A DNA stretch of 5,461 bases from Rubrobacter sp. Its GTDB lineage: Bacteria > Actinomycetota > Rubrobacteria > Rubrobacterales > Rubrobacteraceae. The translations under genes and the position numbers were made by a program. Under the pieces are notes generated by a model. The model ran no database searches. It was not told where the DNA came from and was given only the letters and a program-made list of their open reading frames with translations. Numbering within the stretch: position 1 is the first letter of the stretch; each line of letters opens with the position of its first letter. This document shows, in pieces, positions 1 through 5,461 of this stretch. The stretch is from assembly GCA_020253895.1 (NCBI GenBank), contig JADDKG010000191.1, forward strand, positions 1 through 5,461, read 5' to 3'.

Positions 1-277
1 GGCCTCGGGGCACCCGGGCCAACGCCTCTGGCACGTGCTCTCCTCAGCAGACCCGGAACTCGCTCATGAATAATTCAGGCTAGAGGCTTTGAGCAGAACC
101 CTTGCACGAACTCCTCAAGAGGCCTATTTGATTTCTTTCCCCTATTTGAAAATAGGGCCAGACCTTCAAGTGCCGACCATCTCTTGAAAGAGGGTAGGTC
201 TTCTTTCTAGCGGCTCACTAATTTTATAAACGCAACCATATCGCCTCAGCTCTATATAATGATCTTGTGGCTCTGGC
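1..277. other. Gap left of the cassette; possible gene edge at 1-73
   Basis: No complete gene is visible. From about 74 to 277 the DNA is AT-richer than the genes and holds the 140-157 hairpin and an imperfect inverted repeat (GACCTTCAAG at 161-170 against CTTGAA at 183-188 and AGGTC at 196-200). That repeat is followed on the plus strand by TTCTTTCT, which could weakly end a rightward transcript. The first 70 bases are GC-rich and may be coding. One reading is the last 23 codons of a rightward gene ending in TAA at 71-73 (tail LWHVLSSADPELAHE). The other is a leftward gene starting at GTG (34-32) with GAGGAG five bases before it (start VPEALARV). The two cannot be separated from this window. 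Confidence 0.4.
140..157. repeat. Short hairpin with alternative pairing partner
   Basis: CCCTATT (140-146) pairs exactly with AATAGGG (151-157) around a TGAA loop. The left arm is also part of a 9-bp direct repeat, CCTATTTGA, at 123-131 and 141-149, so the right arm could instead pair with the earlier copy (GGCCTATTT, 121-129) with one bulged base. No T-run follows on either strand, so it is not called a terminator. It lies about 120 bp downstream of the fusion gene's stop. Confidence 0.45.
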
Positions 278-3139
278 TTAAATATGCCGTTCTATACTTG
301 AAACAGTCAACTCGTATCCATATCTTGAGAGAAACCAACCAGTTTCCTCTTCGATTATCTTGATTTGCTCTCTGGAGAGATCTTCCTTCCAGCCACCAGG
401 CTGCCCCTTACGATAGAATTTTCCAGCGCCTTTTTCTTTCTCTGGTATCCGTTCCCAGCTATGCTTCCTGATTGCAGCCTTGAGCTGGGTCTCGTCTATC
501 TCCACCTTCAGAGAACGGTACATGTCCTTGAGCGTAGCCAAAGGTTTATTCCTCAGATCTTCGTATCGGACAAGCGCCTTGGGGCCGGGGTGCTGATCAT
601 ACGCCTCCTGGACCAGCGACATCAGCTCCGAGTACTGAGCAGCGGCCTCTCTCGTGTATTTATTAAGCTTCTCGGGGGTGTCGTACTCCCAGTTAATGTT
701 TACACCCCTCTGCTCTCCCCAGTTGCCCTTCTTGTTCGCGTCCAGCCGCGAGGCGACCGCATCCCGGCTGTCGCGTATCAGGAAAATCAGCCGGCTCTCG
801 GGCATCGCCGCCATGATCAGCGGCGCTCCCTCGGAGCCGTTGGGCTCCTTGACGACTAGGTATTGATTTTCTCTCAGGTTCGGGTATCTGGCTCTGGCCC
901 CGTCGAGCACAAAGTTGCTTATGGATTTGAGCCATACCTCGCGGTGCGGTTCGCCCATTATCATGTTTGCTCTTTTGGGATCCTGTTCATTGCCGCGCAA
1001 GCGATGGTATAAGAATGACCCAAAAAGTAGTCCGACCAGAGGTTCGAACCATATTTGCTGGTTAGCCAACTCTCCCATTATTCTGCTCAGCCAGGTGCTT
1101 CCGGTTCTGGGAGCACCAAACATCCAGATAAATTGATCAGGACGTATGACGTTGGCTATCTTGCTAGTTTCATCCCCTGCGGTCCTTGAAAACGACAAAG
1201 GTTCCTTTTTAGCTTTATCAGAAGGTAGAAGAGTAGTCTTTGTGGAGCTTCGAATATTCCTCCGATAATGTTCCACATGTTGTTCCACATGTCTGCGATG
1301 CTCTTCTCTGTTGCCTAGTAAAGGGTGTATGTATGACGCTATGGAACTGGTCTCTTCAGAACCCAATTTCATACTGCGCGCTGCCAGAAGCCGGGGTCTC
1401 AGCAGATCGGCTCGGAGATTGTGATCCCCAATTCCTCTAGAGAAATTTGGATTGTAATAGGGATCATCGTCTAGCTCATCACCCCAACGCTCTCGCATAT
1501 ATAACACTGCCTTTGCAGTAGTTATGCTACCTGCATCGTATCCTCTGCTCGCCGACTCGTAGTGCCGCAGTACCGCATACGGGGTGTAGACGATGAGGTA
1601 GCCTTTGTCCCGAATTTTCATACAGAGATCTACATCGTTGAACGTTACCGGCAGGTTCTTCTCATCAAAACCGCCAACCTCTTCATATACTGACTTTCGG
1701 AGCATTACGCAGGCGGCGGTCACGGCGTTGTAATTCCGGAGGGTGTTTAGAGCACCTGCAAGACCGGGATAATCTGCAGGATAATGAGAATACGAATGTG
1801 CAGCTACACCTGGGTTCACGCCACCACCTACGCCCGTAACAACCCCTGCATGCTGGATGTGACCACTGGGGTAGAGCAGCTTGGCTCCCACCGCGCCGAC
1901 CTCCGGACGCTGGGCATGCTCGAGCATAGCCTCGACCCACTCTCCGGAGATGACCTCGGTGTCGTCGTTGAGGAGCAGGACGTATTCGCCTCTCGCGTGG
2001 GAGACGGCGAAGTTGTTGATTCTCGAGTGGTTGAACTCCTCCTTGAAGGTGAGGACTCGGTGCGGCGTTGAGGAGAGGTATTCGAGCGTTTTTTTGTCCG
2101 TACTGTCGTTATCTACTATTAAGATCTCATATCTGGGGTAGGTGGTTTTCTTCTCGATGCTCTCGACGCACCGCTTCAGCATTGAGACATTGTCCCGCGT
2201 CGGGATTATGATGCTCACTAGAGGTTCGCCCTTGATGCTTCGCTTCACGCGGAACAGATTGGGAGAAGGCCCGTCTTCTACCGTTCCTTCGATGTCCCGG
2301 CGCTTTAGCGCGTCCGTTAGGACCTTGCGGCTGCGCTCATGTGTATATGGTTTGCCTTCTGACGCGAGAGCGGTGGAACCTTCGATCATCCTCCAGTGGT
2401 ACAAGATCTTCGGGATGTGATGTATCTTGCTGGTCTTTTCGGTAAAGCGCAGGATCAGGTCATAGTCCTGAGACCCTTCTGTCCCTTCACGGAAGCCGCC
2501 GATGTCGTCCAGCAAGCCTTTCCGGAAGACGCTGAGGTGGGTTATGTAATTGTGGCAGAGGAGCAAGTCCGGCGACCAGCCAGGTTTGAAATGGGGTTGT
2601 GAGCGGGCACCATGCTCGTTTATCTTGTCCTCGTCGGTGTAGATGAAATCGGCATCCGGGTGCTCTTGCAAGAGCTTAACCACCTCGAAGAGCGCGTCAG
2701 GCGCAAGCTCGTCGTCGTGATCCAGCAGCGCCACGAATTCGCCTGTGGCCATGGATAGGGCCGCGTTGGAGGCGGCGGAGATCCCGCTGTTTCTCTCCAT
2801 GTGCTTGACCTTTACCCGACCATCTATCCGCTGGTAGCGGGAGAGCACCTCACGGACATGTTCTTTTGTGGACCCGTCGTTGCAAACGCACAGCTCCCAA
2901 CGCGGATAGATCTGCCGCAGGACGGAGTCCAACGCCAGCTCCAGCCATCGTTGCTCTGGGTCATAGACCGGGACCACAACGCTAATCAAGGGTGCGTACC
3001 CAAACCGGTATGCTTCTTCCCGCATGCGCCGCATTTCGCCAGGCTTCAGACGGGTATTGCGGACGTAGGCAGGATACAAACTCTCCACATAGGAGCGTCT
3101 CGTGTCTTGAAAGGGCCGCCTGGGCAGTTCTCTTGCCAC
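278..3139 (-). CDS. Tandem GT2 glycosyltransferase-sulfotransferase fusion
   Basis: Predicted 953-residue protein with three catalytic modules. The first GT2 domain (about 50-285) has PLISVVVPVYD (50-60), CNDGS (86-90), the metal-binding DHDD (140-143) and a QD pair in GSQDYD (222-227). The second (about 305-570) has PLVSIIIPTRD, VDNDSTD (342-348), NDD (391-393), IQHAGVV (428-434) and NDVDLC (501-506), and ends with YYNPNFSRG, usual for rhamnan/O-antigen-type GT2 proteins. A polar linker (about 585-665) leads to a sulfotransferase (about 668-945): the 5'-phosphosulfate loop GAPRTGSTWL (675-684), the 3'-phosphate motif with R789 and S797, and PGGWK near the end (914-918). It should add sugars from nucleotide donors and sulfate from PAPS to a membrane-bound glycan from the cytoplasmic side. 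No membrane helix is seen. The start is GTG, 23 nt after the previous stop, with GGAAGGGG nine bases before it; M36 and M39 are alternatives but would trim the N-terminal extension. Sugar specificity and sulfation site are unknown. Confidence 0.92.
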   Translation of the reverse strand: MARELPRRPFQDTRRSYVESLYPAYVRNTRLKPGEMRRMREEAYRFGYAPLISVVVPVYDPEQRWLELALDSVLRQIYPRWELCVCNDGSTKEHVREVLSRYQRIDGRVKVKHMERNSGISAASNAALSMATGEFVALLDHDDELAPDALFEVVKLLQEHPDADFIYTDEDKINEHGARSQPHFKPGWSPDLLLCHNYITHLSVFRKGLLDDIGGFREGTEGSQDYDLILRFTEKTSKIHHIPKILYHWRMIEGSTALASEGKPYTHERSRKVLTDALKRRDIEGTVEDGPSPNLFRVKRSIKGEPLVSIIIPTRDNVSMLKRCVESIEKKTTYPRYEILIVDNDSTDKKTLEYLSSTPHRVLTFKEEFNHSRINNFAVSHARGEYVLLLNDDTEVISGEWVEAMLEHAQRPEVGAVGAKLLYPSGHIQHAGVVTGVGGGVNPGVAAHSYSHYPADYPGLAGALNTLRNYNAVTAACVMLRKSVYEEVGGFDEKNLPVTFNDVDLCMKIRDKGYLIVYTPYAVLRHYESASRGYDAGSITTAKAVLYMRERWGDELDDDPYYNPNFSRGIGDHNLRADLLRPRLLAARSMKLGSEETSSIASYIHPLLGNREEHRRHVEQHVEHYRRNIRSSTKTTLLPSDKAKKEPLSFSRTAGDETSKIANVIRPDQFIWMFGAPRTGSTWLSRIMGELANQQIWFEPLVGLLFGSFLYHRLRGNEQDPKRANMIMGEPHREVWLKSISNFVLDGARARYPNLRENQYLVVKEPNGSEGAPLIMAAMPESRLIFLIRDSRDAVASRLDANKKGNWGEQRGVNINWEYDTPEKLNKYTREAAAQYSELMSLVQEAYDQHPGPKALVRYEDLRNKPLATLKDMYRSLKVEIDETQLKAAIRKHSWERIPEKEKGAGKFYRKGQPGGWKEDLSREQIKIIEEETGWFLSRYGYELTVSSIERHI
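1269..1292. repeat. Perfect tandem 12-bp repeat (two copies) in the interdomain linker
   Basis: TGTTCCACATGT occurs twice back to back (1269-1280 and 1281-1292). The copies are in frame and encode HVEQ-HVEH (residues 617-624) in the linker between the second GT2 domain and the sulfotransferase domain. A multiple-of-three duplication in a linker changes its length without breaking the protein. Confidence 0.9.
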
Positions 3140-3148
3140 CTGTATGAT

Positions 3149-3156
3149 CCCCTTCC
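3149..3156 (-). promoter_or_regulatory. Ribosome binding site for the GT2-GT2-sulfotransferase gene
   Basis: On the minus strand GGAAGGGG lies in the 23-nt gap after the preceding TGA, nine bases before the GTG at 3139. It supports the GTG start over the internal methionines at codons 36 and 39. Confidence 0.55.
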
Positions 3157-3162
3157 CTGAGT

Positions 3163-4221
3163 TCAGCCTTGCTTCCGCGCGCCGAGCCTAGCTCTCAGTC
3201 CACGGTAGAGGCGGAGCGCCTGCCAGGTATGGGAGCTTTCTATATTGCGGATATGCTGCTCCAGGTTCGCGTTTCTGTTCTCGAGCCTTCGGATCTCGGC
3301 CTTAAGGCGCTGGTTTTCACTATTAAGGTGTTGATTTTCGCTGTTGCGTATCAGCAGGGCATCCTGAAATGCCTGAACCTCGGTGCGCTGCATCTGATCT
3401 ATCTCGGCTTTGAGGAGTTCTATATCCTCGCGCTGATCGTCGCTTTCATCAAAGATACGCCGGTTGCAATCGAGCAATAGGTACGGACGTTCATCACCCG
3501 GCATTGCGTCCATATCATCGCTGCATACGGCCAGCACGAAACATGTACCCACCCCTTCCGGCGAGGGCTTGGAAATCGAGTCGAACCCTGCTGTTTCAAC
3601 AAGCGGACGCGAGAGGTTGGCAGGTGTCTTGAAGACTATCCCACCCGATACCGCTCCGTGACGGTAGAGGGACACGTGCTTAAAGAACCGTTCCACCAAC
3701 TCCTCAAACTCGGGAACGTACATCTCACGAATGTGTTCCGGGTCTTTGTAATTGCGGTCGTTAGAGTGTGCTTGTTTGTCCGGGGTAGAAACTATAAGTA
3801 GCCCGTCACGTCCCAGGACCCGTTTGACCTCCCTCAGAAGGTTCTCAGGACTAACGAGACGCTCGACCATACTCCAGACAACCGCTACATCGAAGTAGCC
3901 CTCAGGGTGTGGAAGCTCGGGAAAACCTGCTCTCTCGTAGCGTACATTGGGTGCTGCCGGGTAAAACCTAGAGGCCACCCCCAACTCTTCTTCGGAATCC
4001 GTCAAACCCACCACTGACTTCGCGGTTTCAGACAGCAGAGAGCTGCCTACTCCTATCCCCTCACGGCTGATGAAAATCACGTTCTTGCCCGACACGTAAC
4101 GCCGGGCGAAGCCGAGAAGGGTTAAGAGATTGTAGGATTTCTCCGCATAGACAGGCGTAGAAGAGCTAAAAGACGAGTCAGACCTCTTGCCATCTGCGCC
4201 TTGTTGGAGTGTATTTTTCAC
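3163..4221 (-). CDS. Degenerate methyltransferase-fold protein with coiled-coil tail
   Basis: Predicted 352-residue cytoplasmic protein starting at a GTG that overlaps the preceding TGA (GTGA), so translation is probably coupled. AGAAGG lies seven bases upstream. Residues about 30-200 resemble a class I SAM methyltransferase (Methyltransf_11 type): FDVAVVWSMVERL (110-122), then a helix, then LLIVSTPD (141-148). The SAM-binding part is unusual. The expected hydrophobic-D-x-G start of motif I reads FISREGIGVG (50-59), and the expected ribose-binding acidic residue after strand 2 appears as T74 followed by D75. It may be a weak or inactive methyltransferase acting as partner or scaffold. Residues about 264-330 form a coiled coil rich in Asn, Gln and Glu, with a duplicated heptad at 293-306. 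The end (329-350) is a basic, Trp-containing helix that could sit on the membrane or bind a partner. Residues 1-25 are low-complexity, Ser-rich and probably disordered. Fold call is firm; activity is uncertain. Confidence 0.85.
   Translation of the reverse strand: MKNTLQQGADGKRSDSSFSSSTPVYAEKSYNLLTLLGFARRYVSGKNVIFISREGIGVGSSLLSETAKSVVGLTDSEEELGVASRFYPAAPNVRYERAGFPELPHPEGYFDVAVVWSMVERLVSPENLLREVKRVLGRDGLLIVSTPDKQAHSNDRNYKDPEHIREMYVPEFEELVERFFKHVSLYRHGAVSGGIVFKTPANLSRPLVETAGFDSISKPSPEGVGTCFVLAVCSDDMDAMPGDERPYLLLDCNRRIFDESDDQREDIELLKAEIDQMQRTEVQAFQDALLIRNSENQHLNSENQRLKAEIRRLENRNANLEQHIRNIESSHTWQALRLYRGLRARLGARKQG
3304..3345 (-). repeat. Duplicated coiled-coil heptad in the second methyltransferase-like gene
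   Basis: Residues 293-299 (NSENQHL) and 300-306 (NSENQRL) are near-identical adjacent heptads. The two 21-base coding units differ at several third positions (AAC/AAT, AGC/AGT, AAT/AAC, CAA/CAG) and once by a changed residue (His/Arg), so the likeness is at protein level rather than a fresh DNA duplication. Confidence 0.8.
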
Positions 4222-5174
4222 TGCCTGCCCTTCTTGCGGAGCTTGCCGACCTGCTGGTTAAGGCGTTTAACCCGCTCTTCGAGATTGGCCAAGCGGCGGT
4301 TACGCTTGGCGACTTCCTGCACGAGCTCGGATACCTCCCGCTCTCTTCTGGCAAGTTGCTCGTTACGGTCTTCAAGCTGGCGTTGTAGCTCTTCCATGTT
4401 GCGCAGCTTCCTGCTCAGTTCATAGATGACGCGATCCCGCTGTTCCAGTCGCTCTTCGAGAAAACGAAGACGATTGAGCTTAGCCGCCAGCGGAGGACTG
4501 CTCTGTGGATACGCGGTCAGCACAAACTGATAGGTTTCGGACTCCGGGTCCGCACTGATCTGCTCGAGTACTTCTTCTGAAACCCTGCCTTTATCTAGCT
4601 CGATTTCGGTATTGAAGATCCCGACCCTGATACGCTCCAAGATATCAATTGCGTAACCTGCATTGTCGAAGAGTTGTTCTATGCTTTCTCTGGTAAAAAA
4701 CTTCAGGTGCGTTTCGTCGAGCAGTCCCAGCGGACGATACTGGAAGCTACCCTGCAGCAGGGCTAGACGCACGCTCCCATGGGCTATGTTTGGGATCGAA
4801 GCGACCACGTAACCACCAGGACTTAGAAAGGGTTTCACCCGTTTGAGCACCAGCTCGGGCTCCTTCAGGTGCTCCAGCACGTCGCCGAAGATGATCACAT
4901 CGAACAGCTCTTCACCGAACTCGGCTTCTAGATCGAGCTTCTCTACATCTCCGACGATGACCCTCTCACAGTGCTTTTCGGCCTGTTGAGCAGCTTCCGG
5001 GTCCAGCTCGATTCCCGTAACAGTACATCCCCGCTCCTTGAGCACCTTTGCCACGTAGCCAGTAGCCGTCCCTACATCGAGAACGCGTTTATCTGGCCCT
5101 GTTAGCTCAACTATGAGAGCCTGTGAGGTGTTCTTGTTATTTGGGTCCACTTCGGTGTCATATTTACCGGGCAT
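4218..5174 (-). CDS. Class I SAM-dependent methyltransferase with C-terminal coiled coil
   Basis: Predicted 318-residue cytoplasmic protein that should transfer a methyl group from S-adenosylmethionine, most likely to a sugar or other group of a surface glycan. Residues about 15-225 form the Rossmann-like domain. Motif I is VLDVGTATG (31-39), the ribose-binding acidic residue is E56 in TGIELD, VGDVEKLD (74-81) lies near the adenine site, and FDVIIFGDVLEHL (91-103) is the usual post-II motif. LLDETHLKFFT (151-161) is typical of methyltransferases found in polysaccharide clusters (Methyltransf_23-like). Residues about 233-312 are a charged helix with hydrophobic residues at 3/4 spacing (L253, L257, M260, L267, L274, V281, V288, L295), a strong coiled coil, ending in a basic tail. 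The ATG is supported by AAGGA four bases upstream. No signal peptide or membrane segment is visible. It is the first gene of the tight three-gene group, and its TGA overlaps the next start. The acceptor cannot be told from sequence. Confidence 0.9.
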   Translation of the reverse strand: MPGKYDTEVDPNNKNTSQALIVELTGPDKRVLDVGTATGYVAKVLKERGCTVTGIELDPEAAQQAEKHCERVIVGDVEKLDLEAEFGEELFDVIIFGDVLEHLKEPELVLKRVKPFLSPGGYVVASIPNIAHGSVRLALLQGSFQYRPLGLLDETHLKFFTRESIEQLFDNAGYAIDILERIRVGIFNTEIELDKGRVSEEVLEQISADPESETYQFVLTAYPQSSPPLAAKLNRLRFLEERLEQRDRVIYELSRKLRNMEELQRQLEDRNEQLARREREVSELVQEVAKRNRRLANLEERVKRLNQQVGKLRKKGRQ

Positions 5175-5178
5175 TACG

Positions 5179-5183
5179 TCCTT
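5179..5183 (-). promoter_or_regulatory. Ribosome binding site of the first methyltransferase gene
   Basis: AAGGA on the minus strand sits four bases before the ATG at 5174. The spacing is slightly short, but this is the only Shine-Dalgarno-like match at useful distance and it fixes the start. Confidence 0.5.
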
Positions 5184-5229
5184 GCCTATTCATTCAAAGA
5201 GAGCTGTTACCTTCCTTAAGATCGTCCCC

Positions 5230-5282
5230 ACTCTATTGCAATCTTACGGCTGAAATCAAGTGTAGGCTGCAACCCTAGTCAA
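5230..5282 (-). promoter_or_regulatory. Candidate promoter region for the three-gene cassette
   Basis: Two overlapping sigma-70-like pairs can be read on the minus strand. One is TTGACT (5282-5277), 17 bases, then TTGATT (5259-5254): good -35, poor -10. The other uses TTGATT as -35, then 18 bases, then TAGAGT (5235-5230), which keeps the most conserved T, A and final T of a -10 box. Either would give a leader of roughly 45-75 nt before the ATG at 5174. The matches are weak; location between an upstream stop and the first cassette gene is the main support. Confidence 0.3.
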
Positions 5283-5353
5283 AAAAGGATGGTTGGTAGC
5301 GCAATCCAGATAGCTTTCCTTTCTTGCCCAAACATCTTTGAGGCTGCTATCTG
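5281..5353 (-). terminator. Inverted repeat plus T-run, possible terminator of the upstream sulfotransferase gene
   Basis: An exact 8-bp inverted repeat (CAGATAGC at 5307-5314, GCTATCTG at 5346-5353) begins three bases past the TAA of the partial sulfotransferase gene. The loop is 31 nt. Reading leftward, a run of six T (minus strand) at 5286-5281 follows, 20 bases beyond the stem, with a short GGAT/ATCC pair directly before it. This is not a textbook intrinsic terminator because the long stem is not next to the T-run, but the position fits transcript ending before the cassette promoter. Confidence 0.3.
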
Positions 5354-5356
5354 CTC

Positions 5357-5461
5357 TTACCAGCCTTTGTCCCGCTCGTAGCCCAACCGGATCAGGAGGT
5401 CCCCAGCGGCCTCCTTGAACTCCTGCCGGTTGCGCTCGGTGAAGACGTTCTTCCAGTCGCC
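5357..5461 (-). CDS. Sulfotransferase family protein, C-terminal end (partial)
   Basis: Only the last 34 codons and a TAA stop lie in the window; the gene continues past the right edge. The readable peptide begins GDWKNVFT and ends LGYERDKGW. The pattern G-D-W-K-N-x-F-T, then an amphipathic helix, then a short L-G-Y-E tail is the usual C-terminus of PAPS-dependent sulfotransferases (Sulfotransfer_1/3 type), where the G-x-W-K segment helps contact the 3'-phosphate of PAPS. The catalytic loop and the main PAPS motifs are outside the window, so activity cannot be judged. Codons are GC-rich at third positions, as expected for real coding sequence here. The gene runs in the same direction as the three genes to its left but is separated from them by 182 bp, so it may be a separate transcription unit. 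The family call rests on the tail motif alone. Confidence 0.72.
   Translation of the reverse strand, partial: GDWKNVFTERNRQEFKEAAGDLLIRLGYERDKGW

Noticed and set aside
161..208. Imperfect inverted repeat followed by TTCTTTCT on the plus strand, as an intrinsic terminator
   Set aside because: The stem is broken (5 + 6 bp with unequal spacers) and the tail is interrupted by C, so I note it only in the gap description.
251..260. TATAAT-like box on the plus strand (255-260)
   Set aside because: The bases 17 upstream (GCAACC) do not resemble a -35 box, and it would drive transcription into the antisense of the fusion gene. AT-rich spacer is the simpler reading.
365..859. Rightward 164-codon open frame
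   Set aside because: It lies opposite the sulfotransferase domain, whose motifs are clear on the minus strand. It shows no recognisable motif and is an antisense shadow.
2089..2095. Run of seven T (A7 in the mRNA) within the second GT2 domain, a possible frameshift site
   Set aside because: Reading frame GAC-AAA-AAA-ACG does not fit the X-XXY-YYZ slippery pattern, and the domain reads intact through it. Slippage is possible but nothing indicates it is programmed.
2801..3160. Rightward 119-codon open frame
   Set aside because: It is antisense to the N-terminal GT2 region, with no family signature and no convincing upstream ribosome site.

Overview
The window carries a compact, leftward-transcribed (minus-strand) surface-glycan cassette in moderately GC-rich bacterial DNA. 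A hand count gives about 61% GC in 2901-3000, 51% in 901-1000 and 41% in 1201-1300. Two GTG starts, short or overlapping gene junctions and the protein style suggest a Gram-positive high-GC bacterium. An actinobacterium of the Rubrobacter kind is my guess from family resemblance, not something the sequence proves.

Layout in transcription order, right to left. (1) 5461-5357 is the last 34 codons of a gene whose C-terminus looks like a sulfotransferase. (2) 5356-5175 is a 182-bp gene-free gap with an 8-bp inverted repeat, a T-run and weak promoter-like boxes. (3) 5174-4218 encodes a class I SAM methyltransferase with a long C-terminal coiled coil. (4) 4221-3163, coupled by a GTGA overlap, encodes a second methyltransferase-fold protein, also with a coiled-coil tail but with degenerate SAM motifs. 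(5) 3139-278, starting 23 nt later, encodes a 953-residue fusion of two GT2 glycosyltransferase domains and a C-terminal PAPS-dependent sulfotransferase. (6) 277-1 is AT-richer, mostly non-coding DNA with a hairpin; another gene may touch the left edge.

Inferred joint role: the two GT2 domains add sugars to a lipid-linked glycan on the cytoplasmic face of the membrane. The sulfotransferase domain sulfates the glycan or an attached group, and the methyltransferase(s) methylate it. Two successive methyltransferase-plus-coiled-coil proteins next to a multi-domain transferase recall the logic, though not the exact architecture, of chain-terminating and length-setting systems such as E. coli WbdD. 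A neighbouring sulfotransferase end strengthens the sulfated-glycan reading. No mobile element, tRNA, rRNA or CRISPR array was seen.
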